Source: a virus
IMG/VR virus record: IMGVR_UViG_3300023174_000683
Coordinates: 1-22,288 of that record
DNA length: 22,288 nucleotides
Reading direction: 5' to 3' (one strand)
Position 1 is the stretch's first letter. The number at the start of each line of letters is the position of its first letter. The position numbers were made by a program, and so were the translations under genes. Under the pieces are notes generated by a model. That model made no database searches, was not told where the DNA came from, and saw only the letters and a list, made by a program, of their open reading frames with translations. Positions 14,249 to 21,030 of this stretch are shown here, piece by piece.

Positions 14249-14497
14249 TTACCAACCGGGACACTTCCACCGCTTCAGCGATGCTTTGGCGCGTGGCGCG
14301 TCCCCTTTTGAATGTTCGACAACTCCTGACATCCGGGCACAGAATGAATCTTTGCGCGAACCGCCTTGAGGTTGGGGAGCCTTCAAGTTACTCCCGGTCT
14401 CTCTATTGTACTTTTCTCGGCCCTTTTGTGTAAGCCCCGCGCCTTTTTTGGTCGGTAGTTTTTCGCCTCTGCCAACGGCCAGTGATGGGTTTTTCAT
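14249..14497 (-). CDS. Small basic phage protein, DUF6321-like
   Basis: An 82-residue basic protein with GAGLTQKGREKYNRETGSNL (about 19-38), then KAPQPQGGSRKDSFCARMSG (39-58) and the end LKRWKCPGW. This matches a family I know from memory as DUF6321, present in many phages and of unknown function. I chose ATG at 14497: AGGTGG sits just upstream, inside the preceding gene, and an upstream in-frame start would lie well inside that gene. It is followed nine bases later by the adaptor gene, so it is expressed with neck proteins. The family label should be checked. Confidence 0.8.
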   Translation of the reverse strand: MKNPSLAVGRGEKLPTKKGAGLTQKGREKYNRETGSNLKAPQPQGGSRKDSFCARMSGVVEHSKGDAPRAKASLKRWKCPGW

Positions 14498-14501
14498 AGT
14501 T

Positions 14502-14741
14502 CTACCACCTGTACTTTGAAGTTTTTTGCGCAATCTTTTTTGGTTGCGCTACAAATTGTTTTCCGGCGGCTTTTCCTGCTCTTTTTGCTTTCGTCGTAGC
14601 ACTGTATTCAGCAGAACTGAGAGCCTTAATCGCATTTTCTGGAAGGTATCTTTCACCAGTGTCAGAAGATCGTTTCCCACTTTTAGTCCTCCATTTTTGG
14701 TCGCCCCAATTTTTCAGTGACTGTTGAGGCTCTTTAATCAC
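14502..14741 (-). CDS. Small basic phage protein, DUF5872-like
   Basis: A 79-residue basic protein if it starts at the GTG at 14741. It contains KEPQQSLKNWGDQKWRTKSG, a TGERYLPENAIKALSSAEY motif and FVAQPKKIAQKTSKYR. I recall this as a family (DUF5872-like) found in phages and in some large algal viruses, function unknown. No ATG exists before the conserved part; the GTG overlaps the stop of the previous gene by eight bases and has GGTGG upstream. In relatives I remember, the WSARKAQ part encoded by the previous gene and this part form one chain, so the ORF may be the second half of a split gene. The region is AT-richer than its neighbours. Confidence 0.7.
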   Translation of the reverse strand: MIKEPQQSLKNWGDQKWRTKSGKRSSDTGERYLPENAIKALSSAEYSATTKAKRAGKAAGKQFVAQPKKIAQKTSKYRW

Positions 14742-15048
14742 GATAGCCACCACCAGCGTCTTTGTACTTCTTGGCGACAAGTTGTGCTTTGCGTGCAGAC
14801 CATTGACCAGCGGCAGTGCCTTGCACCGCCTGCGACTTGACCTGAGACACGATGCGCTTGCGCAACTCTGGCTTGGTGTAGTTGCCAGCCTCGTTTACGC
14901 TTGAGCCACCGTCTTTGAATTTTTTACCTTTGTCAGCGGCGGCAAAGTCTTTGCCCACCGACTGAGGAATGCCAACCTTCTTGGCAAAAGAAGGGTTGTG
15001 CGCAACCGCCGCCATCAATTTATGTTGAGAGGGTGACTTGCTTGGCAT
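14734..15048 (-). CDS. Small basic structural-type protein with WSARKAQ motif
   Basis: A 104-residue protein. The N-terminus MPSKSPSQHKLMAAVAHNPS and the motif AKKVGIPQSVGKDF belong to a frequent phage type. Residues 43-52 (KKFKDGGSSV) carry a double-glycine motif like those in the 393-residue protein upstream. The C-terminal part, TKPELRKRIVSQVKSQAVQG followed by GQWSARKAQLVAKKYKDAGG and GYRD, is a separate conserved module. The gene begins two bases after the previous stop (TGATCATG) and lacks a clear binding site, so coupling is likely. Function unknown; it may be packaged or act in assembly. Confidence 0.75.
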   Translation of the reverse strand: MPSKSPSQHKLMAAVAHNPSFAKKVGIPQSVGKDFAAADKGKKFKDGGSSVNEAGNYTKPELRKRIVSQVKSQAVQGTAAGQWSARKAQLVAKKYKDAGGGYRD

Positions 15049-15050
15049 GA

Positions 15051-15455
15051 TCAGGCGTAGGATTTAACCATCTCAAGAACAACGGTGTATGTGTCGCCAG
15101 CACTTGCGTCTGCTGTACTGAAAACAATGTTTCCATTTTTGCCAGCGCCAGCATTGTTTGTAATGCCACCAATTTTTGAAAAATCATTTTCGTAATTGGT
15201 GTTGATGGTGGATAAAAAGAAAGGGACATCAGTAGTTGCATCCCAATACATACGAACTTCCATGCCGTGACAAACAGAAGTAATTTTTGTCACTGTCACG
15301 CCAGTACAGGCTTTGCCAGAGTTGCTGGGCGCAAGATTCGCCACATTTACTTTGGTCACAGCCGTTTCACCAGTGCCATCACTGATGTTTGTGAATTTCA
15401 TAATCGCCAAACGCTCGCCATCAAGGAGTGTTTGCGTTGTAACCGCATCAGCCAT
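15051..15455 (-). CDS. Probable virion structural protein, 134 residues
   Basis: A soluble 134-residue protein with LLDGERLAIMKFTNISDGTG at 10-29, then AVTKVNV, a cysteine pair (49 and 62 by my count), EVRMYWDATTDVPFF and GNIVFSTADASAGDTYTVVL near the end. The beta-rich pattern and the location between capsid and neck genes resemble unnamed structural proteins I have seen in other phage head modules. GGGGAAGAG lies upstream of the ATG. A UUCG hairpin sits in the 46-base gap before it. Function not known. Confidence 0.75.
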   Translation of the reverse strand: MADAVTTQTLLDGERLAIMKFTNISDGTGETAVTKVNVANLAPSNSGKACTGVTVTKITSVCHGMEVRMYWDATTDVPFFLSTINTNYENDFSKIGGITNNAGAGKNGNIVFSTADASAGDTYTVVLEMVKSYA

Positions 15456-15477
15456 ATTCTCTTCCCCAATTAGAAGC

Positions 15478-15493
15478 GGGGGCCGAAGCCCCC
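15478..15493 (-). terminator. UUCG hairpin after the Lys/Gly-rich gene
   Basis: On the minus strand: GGGGGC, loop TTCG, GCCCCC; a perfect 6-base-pair stem closed by a stable UUCG tetraloop. It lies in the 46-base gap between the 393-residue gene and the next gene. There is no following T run, so it is better seen as a transcript-stabilising or attenuating hairpin than a strong terminator. Confidence 0.55.
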
Positions 15494-15501
15494 ACTAGAT
15501 T

Positions 15502-16683
15502 TCAACAAGCGCGTCCACCGCGTCTTTTACCCGCTGGCGTGACAGTTACAGACTCTTTGGTCTTGGTCACACTTTCAGGCTTTGGAATGTCGGCCTTGGG
15601 CATAAAGTAATCTTTTGCCTTGCCAGCCAATTCCTTGACCATGCTCAAAGGGTTCAATGCCTCTTCAAGTTCCATACTGTGCTTTCTGGAAGCGTCGTAT
15701 GCACCTTTGGACAAATCAACAGCCTTTTTCCTCTCATAATCAGTGATTGAACCCTGACCAGAGGGGGAACCGCCGTCAGCCATCTTCATCTTGCCGTACT
15801 TGCTGTAGACCTCGTTTGACTGAGCCTTGGCCTGCCGCATGGCAGTCGCATTCTCAGCCGCGTAGTTCTTGCGCAAGCGACCTTCAGCCGGAGTGACAGA
15901 GCCACCCTTTTTGAAGGTGCCGGACAGTTGATTGATGCTTACGGGCGTGGAGGGCTTTTTGCGGCCTTGAGGCATCGCGACGGGGGAGCCGCTTGAATTA
16001 ACAGTACCCCCCGCCGCGTAGGCTTTTTTTGCCTTACCGCCCATCTTGTAGCCACCGCCGTTGGACTTAGCCACACCACCAGTAGCGTAGCCACCGCCGT
16101 TGCCGTTCTTCACGCCGCCAGTGTTGGCAGGAGAATGATCGACCTTGGCCGTAACCATCTTGGTGTTGCGATATGCACCGCCTTGGCCTTCGGTGTTGAT
16201 GATGCCGCCCTTGGCGTAACCACCTTGACCGTTTGCCACACCACCAGTCTTCAGACCTTTGTGGCCCTTGCTGGCGGGCTTGGACTCGTGAGACTTCAGT
16301 TCTTTTTCAAGACCCTTCATCTTCGACATCTCAGCCTTGTGCATTGCCGAGGACTCGCCGCCTTCAGCCTTGCCACCCTTTTTCATGGGGGTGGTGGAAG
16401 GCATCGAGGGGTTGCCAATCGGCATCTTGGGTGCCATAGCCTTACGGCGTGCGGCCATAGAAGGCTTGCCGGGAGCGCGTACAGGAGCGTTTACGGCAGG
16501 ACGACCGACAAGAGCCGGAGTTCCTGCCAGTGCGCCCATAGCGCCGCCGCCATCGGCCATCTTCTTGTGACCAGATTCGGACTTGCCGCCCTTCTTCATG
16601 TTCACATGACCGCCCTTTTTGAGTTTCAACTCAACGGTCGGTTCAGTGGTCATCATTTTGACCATAGGTTTGAATTGGCCCAT
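15502..16683 (-). CDS. Lys/Gly-rich repetitive protein with many double-glycine motifs
   Basis: A 393-residue basic, low-complexity protein. Short basic stretches ending in GG recur along most of its length: LKKGG, MKKGG, MADGG, LKTGG, YAKGG, YATGG, YKMGG, YAAGG, FKKGG and a final RRGGRAC, the last residue being cysteine. Between them are Pro/Ala-rich runs (residues of about 55-95) and a C-terminal helical part with LSMVKELAGKAKDYFMPKAD. I chose ATG at 16683, with GAGGGGG upstream; a TTG fifteen bases earlier also opens the frame. No known domain. The basic charge could suit binding of DNA or the capsid interior, and the GG sites could be protease cut sites, but both are guesses. Expressed between capsid and neck genes. 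Confidence 0.8.
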   Translation of the reverse strand: MGQFKPMVKMMTTEPTVELKLKKGGHVNMKKGGKSESGHKKMADGGGAMGALAGTPALVGRPAVNAPVRAPGKPSMAARRKAMAPKMPIGNPSMPSTTPMKKGGKAEGGESSAMHKAEMSKMKGLEKELKSHESKPASKGHKGLKTGGVANGQGGYAKGGIINTEGQGGAYRNTKMVTAKVDHSPANTGGVKNGNGGGYATGGVAKSNGGGYKMGGKAKKAYAAGGTVNSSGSPVAMPQGRKKPSTPVSINQLSGTFKKGGSVTPAEGRLRKNYAAENATAMRQAKAQSNEVYSKYGKMKMADGGSPSGQGSITDYERKKAVDLSKGAYDASRKHSMELEEALNPLSMVKELAGKAKDYFMPKADIPKPESVTKTKESVTVTPAGKRRGGRAC

Positions 16684-16694
16684 AGTGTGCCCCC

Positions 16695-17144
16695 TCAACC
16701 TTTCTGAGCGTAGACCACCGTGAGGCGGAAGACACCCTGAGTGGTGGAAATGGTGCCGTTGGGGTCAACGGTCATAACCACGGAAGTGTTGTTGCCGATG
16801 TCTGCCATAGCGGCGCACTGAGCGGTCGTAAACGACAGCGCAATACGGCCACCAGCGATAGCATTCGTTGACGACAGGTACTGAGTACCAGCGGCGGCGG
16901 TGCCAATCGTGACCGGGCAAGTAGTAGCAGTACCGCCGCCAACCACTGGAGTCACCATCGTATCAACAAAAATGTTGATGATCTGTGAGCCAGCAGGCAG
17001 GACTTCAGTAACGCTAGAAGCGGAACCATCTGCGTTCGTAGTTACGGTACTTGTCTGGCTCAAAACGACGAAACCGCCGTCGGTAGAGTCAGTCAGCGTG
17101 CCAGAACCGGAGCGCAGGGCGGAACCAAAGTAGGTTTGTGCCAT
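16695..17144 (-). CDS. Small beta-rich structural protein, possible capsid decoration
   Basis: A 149-residue protein that is Ser/Thr/Gly/Ala-rich and has no charged core. SVTEVLPAGSQIINIFVDTM (about 44-63) and TTQGVFRLTVVYAQKG (the end) suggest a compact beta-barrel like small capsid cement or fibre-base proteins. It follows the major capsid gene after a hairpin and has AGGAG before the ATG. Many phages encode a decoration protein at this spot. I cannot name a family with certainty, so the decoration role is inferred from size, composition and place. Confidence 0.75.
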   Translation of the reverse strand: MAQTYFGSALRSGSGTLTDSTDGGFVVLSQTSTVTTNADGSASSVTEVLPAGSQIINIFVDTMVTPVVGGGTATTCPVTIGTAAAGTQYLSSTNAIAGGRIALSFTTAQCAAMADIGNNTSVVMTVDPNGTISTTQGVFRLTVVYAQKG

Positions 17145-17162
17145 ATCAATCTCCTGTTAAGA

Positions 17163-17180
17163 GGGAGGCCGAAGCCTCCC
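17163..17180 (-). terminator. UUCG hairpin after the major capsid gene
   Basis: On the minus strand: GGGAGGC, loop TTCG, GCCTCCC; a perfect 7-base-pair stem with a UUCG loop, eight bases after the capsid gene stop. No T run follows. It may protect or attenuate the transcript after the most highly expressed gene. It is the same design as the hairpin at 15478. Confidence 0.6.
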
Positions 17181-17188
17181 AACTTGGT

Positions 17189-18103
17189 TTACACACCGGG
17201 GGTACCGTACATTGCACGAGGATCAGTGAAACCGACCTGATAACGCTCTGTCGCCTTGTAGCGCATAGAGTCAGTCTCGAAGTCGCCTTCCATTGTCTTC
17301 TCCAACTTACGGCGCATCAGCAACTTCATGCCTTCAGGCGCGTCGGTCTGCACCCACCATGCGGTGGACGAAGTCAGACGGCTGATAACAGCGGCACCCT
17401 CATCCAGCAAGCCGATAGACTTGACGGGGTTGATGTCGTTGTTGGCGTTGCCAGCACGCAGAACGCTCTTCAGGAGAACTTCGGCTTGGAAGACATTACC
17501 GGGAGCGACCACCAGTTGGCGGGGCACCAGACGAATCTTCTTGCCGTTGTTGTCCACAGCCTGACGAATCTGGATCAGCATCTGTTCCAGAGAAGTCTGC
17601 GAAAGGTTCGCGGCAGTAGAGAGCAGGTTGGAGAAAGTGCCGTTCACAATGGGGTGAGAAGCACTGTTCAGAGCCACACCGTCACCGCCGGGGTAAGAGG
17701 CATTGAACGCGCGGTTCAACACATTAGCCGACAGCGTTTCTTTGGTCTCAATCAGAGACTGAGCCAAGTGACGAGCGTAAACCTGACCAATACGGATATG
17801 GTCACCGTCCTCGACCAAAACCTTGGTCAGAGCGAATGCCAAACCAAAGACTTGGTAGACATAACGCTGGAGGAACAGCACGCCACCCTGCTGATAAGAC
17901 ACAGGAGTGCCATCAGGCAGTTGGGGAGCGGCACCAAAACCGTACAGGACGGGTTCTTCGTGGTAGTTACGGGGAATGCCTTCTTGTTCAGTGAAGACAC
18001 GGCTCCATTCATCAGTGCGTTGATCGTATACACCATCAAAGCACTCATTCAGAATGGGTTCAACAATTGACCGAAAGTCGGTACTGCGCATCGGAGCGGC
18101 CAT
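17189..18103 (-). CDS. Major capsid protein, HK97-type
   Basis: A 304-residue protein placed after the scaffold and a decoration-like gene. The pattern FNASYPGGDGVALNSASHPI (about 134-153), the helix LEQMLIQIRQAVDNNGKKI, the strand LVVAPGNVFQAEVLLKS and the end KATERYQVGFTDPRAMYGTP are typical of HK97-fold major head subunits of the short, roughly 300-residue type. It would form the icosahedral shell. No N-terminal delta domain or protease is seen, in line with a separate scaffold gene. Its ribosome binding site is the best in the window, as expected for the most abundant virion protein. Confidence 0.9.
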   Translation of the reverse strand: MAAPMRSTDFRSIVEPILNECFDGVYDQRTDEWSRVFTEQEGIPRNYHEEPVLYGFGAAPQLPDGTPVSYQQGGVLFLQRYVYQVFGLAFALTKVLVEDGDHIRIGQVYARHLAQSLIETKETLSANVLNRAFNASYPGGDGVALNSASHPIVNGTFSNLLSTAANLSQTSLEQMLIQIRQAVDNNGKKIRLVPRQLVVAPGNVFQAEVLLKSVLRAGNANNDINPVKSIGLLDEGAAVISRLTSSTAWWVQTDAPEGMKLLMRRKLEKTMEGDFETDSMRYKATERYQVGFTDPRAMYGTPGV

Positions 18104-18111
18104 TTTTCAGT

Positions 18112-18119
18112 CCTCCTTA
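18112..18119 (-). promoter_or_regulatory. Near-perfect ribosome binding site of the major capsid gene
   Basis: The minus strand reads TAAGGAGG, complementary to the end of bacterial 16S rRNA over eight bases, and overlaps the stop codon of the preceding gene. Together with the hairpin after the gene it suggests the capsid gene is tuned for high output. Confidence 0.8.
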
Positions 18120-18689
18120 AATAGCGTTCACGGACGCATTAAACTGCGACTCGTTAACTTGAACTTGCACAACGGTGTATGCATCTCCCCAAGCGTTATC
18201 AACGCCGGGGGTCAAACCAACAATCTTCAATTGCGCAGAAGAACCAGCGGCAACAACCGAGGTGCTAATGGTGCATTGAGACAGTCCAGTGGTCGTGGAG
18301 CCTGCGGTCACATTGCTGAAGTCAGACTGAGCGCCCAGAGTCGTTTGCGCCAACGAGCCATCGGCTTGAATGTCGTAAACGATGTTGGGATCGCTGTAGT
18401 AATAGGCAACAGCGGAACCAGTCACATAAGCAGTATTTGCGGGGAAATAGTTGCTCACGCGACGACGGCCAGTAGTGTCAGTCCACTCGAAGCCAGCGAA
18501 GGCACCGAGGAAAGCGTCACCAGCGGCGGCGGCTTGTAGAACGCCAGTGGTAGCCAACTTGACGGGCTGGCCCTTCAAGATGTCACTGGTATAGCCAGAG
18601 AGAATACCGTCAGCCAAAGCGACAGCGCGATCCAGACCAGAAGGGTGGAACGAGGGGCGCAGACCGAACGGAGCATTGGTCGAAGACAT
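18117..18689 (-). CDS. Probable capsid decoration or stabilising protein
   Basis: A 190-residue protein starting MSSTNAPFGLRPSFHPSG. It has LGAFAGFEWTDTTGRRRVSN, a YFPANTAYVTGSAVAYYYSD stretch, IQADGSLAQTTLGAQSDF and LTPGVDNAWGDAYTVVQVQV near the end, a beta-rich pattern I have seen in proteins encoded just before HK97-type capsid genes in related phages. AAGGAG precedes the ATG. The next gene starts 13 bases later, behind a site that overlaps this gene's stop. A role on the capsid surface fits but is not shown by a named domain. Confidence 0.75.
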   Translation of the reverse strand: MSSTNAPFGLRPSFHPSGLDRAVALADGILSGYTSDILKGQPVKLATTGVLQAAAAGDAFLGAFAGFEWTDTTGRRRVSNYFPANTAYVTGSAVAYYYSDPNIVYDIQADGSLAQTTLGAQSDFSNVTAGSTTTGLSQCTISTSVVAAGSSAQLKIVGLTPGVDNAWGDAYTVVQVQVNESQFNASVNAI

Positions 18690-18722
18690 AGTCTTACTCC
18701 TTGTTTGGTTAACTTTCGCCCG

Positions 18723-19259
18723 CTATGAAAAAATTGGAGCGGGCAACGGTTTATCGATACTTTCCAAACCTTCGCCTTCTACCTGTCCCAACTTACGACC
18801 GGAACTATCTCGGCCAGCGGCTTGTTCTGCTTGCATACGAATTTTGTTCGCTTCCTCAAGCGGAGCCTCATGGTGGAAATGAGCCATGACCTCTTGATAC
18901 ATTTCCATCGGAATTTTGTACAAGAGCATCTCATTACACGAGATAAAACCAGTGTGTTCCCCAGCCTTGACTTTGTTATTCTCCATACCGGGCACTTCCT
19001 CCGCTTTCACGGGGACATATCCGAGGCGAATACGCTTGTCGATACTGTCATAACTGTTGGTGGTTGATAGCCAGCAAAGGTGCCATCCCTTCATTTCGGG
19101 AACGGCAGGCAATGCGCTTTGTGTCCATTCGTCCTTCCACATCTTGCGACGCTCATCGGCTGACACGAAATTATCCTCTGGTGCCTCTCGACTTTTATCA
19201 AGACTCGCGCGATTTTCGCGTCCACCAGCAGATAGAGATTTTTTCAAACGAGAATCCAT
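18723..19259 (-). CDS. Conserved head-module protein of unknown function
   Basis: A 178-residue protein. The start is ATG at 19259 with AGGAG eight bases upstream; an in-frame ATG 13 codons earlier would lie inside the scaffold gene and lacks a site. The N-terminal 45 residues are basic and look disordered. The core has KGWHLCWLSTTNSYDSIDKR near 57-76, LGYVPVKAEEVPG and CNEMLLYKIPMEMYQEVMAH, a compact fold I know as a recurring unnamed phage protein between scaffold and capsid genes. The C-terminus is again charged and Gly-rich. A head-assembly role is inferred from order only. Confidence 0.75.
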   Translation of the reverse strand: MDSRLKKSLSAGGRENRASLDKSREAPEDNFVSADERRKMWKDEWTQSALPAVPEMKGWHLCWLSTTNSYDSIDKRIRLGYVPVKAEEVPGMENNKVKAGEHTGFISCNEMLLYKIPMEMYQEVMAHFHHEAPLEEANKIRMQAEQAAGRDSSGRKLGQVEGEGLESIDKPLPAPIFS

Positions 19260-19263
19260 TTTC

Positions 19264-20247
19264 TTAACTCCTATAACCTTGGTTTTGTTTGGCTTCAATT
19301 GCGTAGCGACGAATCATCTTCGCCCGCTTATCAGGGTCGTCCCACATTCCAGCATCTTTCATGGCTTGGACTTGATCGCGTGTTAACGCGAATTGGTTCT
19401 TGCCAATCACATTACTCGATGCACTCTCGCGGCCTGAACTTGTCACCACATTCCTTGGTCTTGAATTCCGATTCGGTTTCTCGTCGGTATCACCAGTATA
19501 ACGGTGTGGCAAATACTTTTGCAAGCGGTTGTCAAGTTCGTCCCAATACTGCGGAGTCTTGGGGTTCCAACCCTCTTCGGCCATAGCCTGATCGATGGTC
19601 AAAGCAACCCGAGAGTCGGGGTCTTTGCCATTCGGGTCATACCAAGAGTTGTTCTCCATCCAAGTGCTTGCGTACTTCTGCAATTGAGGATCGGGAGCGC
19701 GAATTGTGCGTTCGCGTTGAGGCGCGGTGGCCTTTTTCATTACCGCATCCAGTGCTTCGTACTGTCGGCGGGCCTCGAACCACATTTCTTGCGCAGAAGT
19801 CAGCAATTCACCGTTGCCAGTCTGAGTTGCTTCGGCAATTTTCTGTTTTGCGAACAGAATTCGGTTGGCTTGGTCTTCTTTCGCCTTGTTCAGGCGTGCA
19901 AGATCGCTTCCATGCGACTTTTTCTCCAAAACAGCGAGTCGTTCGAGCAGTTCTTGGTTCTGACGGCTCAAAAAATCGAGTTTGTGGTCTTTTTCGGTCG
20001 CAACTTGCTTGTGGTACTCCTTGCGCTTCTGACGCTTGAGGCGTTTTTGCTCTCGGAGAGCCTCGGCATCGGCGTCAATCTCGCCACCAGCGGCCATTTC
20101 AGCCTCTCTGGCACGATCATCCGCCTCGTCGGAGTCTTCGGTCTCGTTTTGTGTGGGTGACGGGATACTGGGAGGCAACTCGACGGTCGCGGAACCGTCT
20201 TTTTCCTCTTGAATTACGATCACTTCTTGTTCGTTTTCTGTACTCAT
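19264..20247 (-). CDS. Scaffolding protein
   Basis: A 327-residue, highly charged protein that is mostly helical. An acidic N-terminus (residues 1-60, rich in Glu/Asp) is followed by a long coiled coil from about 63 to 165 (LREQKRLKRQKRKEYHKQVA, then LSRQNQELLERLAVLEKKSH), a middle part with YASTWMENNSWYDPNGKDPD and a C-terminal helix-turn-helix-like end (LTRDQVQAMKDAGMWDDPDK) with basic residues. Position before the capsid gene, size and composition fit a head scaffold, which guides shell assembly and then leaves. It overlaps the GroES-like gene as ATGA. No protease motif is visible. Confidence 0.8.
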   Translation of the reverse strand: MSTENEQEVIVIQEEKDGSATVELPPSIPSPTQNETEDSDEADDRAREAEMAAGGEIDADAEALREQKRLKRQKRKEYHKQVATEKDHKLDFLSRQNQELLERLAVLEKKSHGSDLARLNKAKEDQANRILFAKQKIAEATQTGNGELLTSAQEMWFEARRQYEALDAVMKKATAPQRERTIRAPDPQLQKYASTWMENNSWYDPNGKDPDSRVALTIDQAMAEEGWNPKTPQYWDELDNRLQKYLPHRYTGDTDEKPNRNSRPRNVVTSSGRESASSNVIGKNQFALTRDQVQAMKDAGMWDDPDKRAKMIRRYAIEAKQNQGYRS

Positions 20248-20681
20248 ATGAATGCCTTCATTGCAAGGGGATCACCTGTGAGTTTTGCGATGACTTCATG
20301 GTCGTTTAGCACCATGAAGAGGGCTGGGTCTTCGTTTTCATCCTCGCCGGGGACAGGAACCTCCCAGCGGTCGCCGCCCCACTTGGGCACGCGAAGGTAA
20401 TCACCAACCTCACACCATGACCCTTCAGGCCACGGCTCCATCGTGTCGCGCTTTTTGAACGCGAGTGGCCCAATCGCAATCACTTTTGCGACCATGTTCT
20501 GCCACTTCTCAGTTTCTTTGGTCTCTTGAACCAAAACAATCCCGGCACTCGTTACAGTTTTCTTTGTTCGACGCAGTTGAACCAAAATTCTTGCGCCAAG
20601 GGGTTTTGCACCGGGGTCTACAGCAGGAAAGGCTTCCCGCAAATCAGCGGCATTACCCGCTACCGTGCTATCTATCGTCAT
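20244..20681 (-). CDS. GroES-like co-chaperonin (Cpn10)
   Basis: A 145-residue protein with the Cpn10 pattern. GARILVQLRR (29-38) is the first strand. A mobile-loop-like segment ends in SAGIVLVQET (45-54), where IVL at 48-50 is the GroEL-binding tripeptide. VAKVIAIGP is the next strand, and GDYLRVPKWGGDRWEVP with LFMVLNDHEVIAKL form the end of the barrel. It is longer than GroES (about 97 residues) because of a 25-residue N-terminal extension and an acidic insertion (GEDENEDPA). By family it would cap host GroEL; T4 gp31 does this for its capsid protein. Its place directly before scaffold and capsid genes suggests the same job. Confidence 0.85.
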   Translation of the reverse strand: MTIDSTVAGNAADLREAFPAVDPGAKPLGARILVQLRRTKKTVTSAGIVLVQETKETEKWQNMVAKVIAIGPLAFKKRDTMEPWPEGSWCEVGDYLRVPKWGGDRWEVPVPGEDENEDPALFMVLNDHEVIAKLTGDPLAMKAFI

Positions 20682-20853
20682 CTTTTTCCCTTAAAAGGTT
20701 GTTGAGGATTTCAAGGGCTTCCTCAAGACCCGCGAGGTGTCCGACCAGACGCTGGTAAGCAGGGTAGTCAGCGGCATTACCTGCCGCCAATCCCTGCAAA
20801 ACAGCCTCTTTACGCGCTTCTACAGCACTGATGAAGTCGGATACATACCTCAT
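20668..20853 (-). CDS. Small phage protein, 61 residues
   Basis: A 61-residue mostly helical protein: FISAVEARKEAVLQGLAAGN, then ADYPAYQRLVGHLAGLEEAL and an end rich in Asp, EKDDDR. It is a recurring small protein between portal and capsid genes in phages; no function is known to me. Its ATG overlaps the previous stop as ATGA, and its last 14 bases overlap the GroES-like gene, whose own AAGGGA site lies inside it. Confidence 0.75.
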   Translation of the reverse strand: MRYVSDFISAVEARKEAVLQGLAAGNAADYPAYQRLVGHLAGLEEALEILNNLLREKDDDR

Positions 20854-21029
20854 GCGTTTCTCTTGTCTACGCCCTTGTTTTGGGAGAAATTCCCGTGGTC
20901 GCTGTTAGCCTCTGGTTGGGTCGCTTTTGATTGCTCTTTCAGTTGTTGACCGTTGATCCACGCGCCAGTCGCATTGCGGTGCTGTTGGCGAACGGCTTCG
21001 GATTGCTCATCTTGAGTAGTAACAGGCAT
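20850..21029 (-). CDS. Small polar phage protein, 59 residues
   Basis: ATG at 21029, TGA at 20850-20852. The product begins MPVTTQDEQSEAVRQQHRNA and continues with TGAWINGQQLKEQSKA; it is Gln/Asn-rich, polar and probably disordered. AGGAG lies just upstream, inside the last codons of the portal gene, and the stop overlaps the next start as ATGA. The good binding site and tight packing support it as a real gene. Function unknown. Confidence 0.7.
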   Translation of the reverse strand: MPVTTQDEQSEAVRQQHRNATGAWINGQQLKEQSKATQPEANSDHGNFSQNKGVDKRNA

Positions 21030-21030
21030 T

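Noticed and set aside
17138-18070. Long plus-strand open frame of 310 codons opposite the major capsid gene
   Set aside because: It mirrors a well-supported capsid gene, has no ribosome binding site of note and its product has no recognisable pattern. Biased codon use on the minus strand explains the open frame.
19260-19298. Longer version of the 178-residue protein starting at 19298
   Set aside because: That start lies inside the scaffold gene and lacks a binding site, while ATG at 19259 has AGGAG at good spacing.
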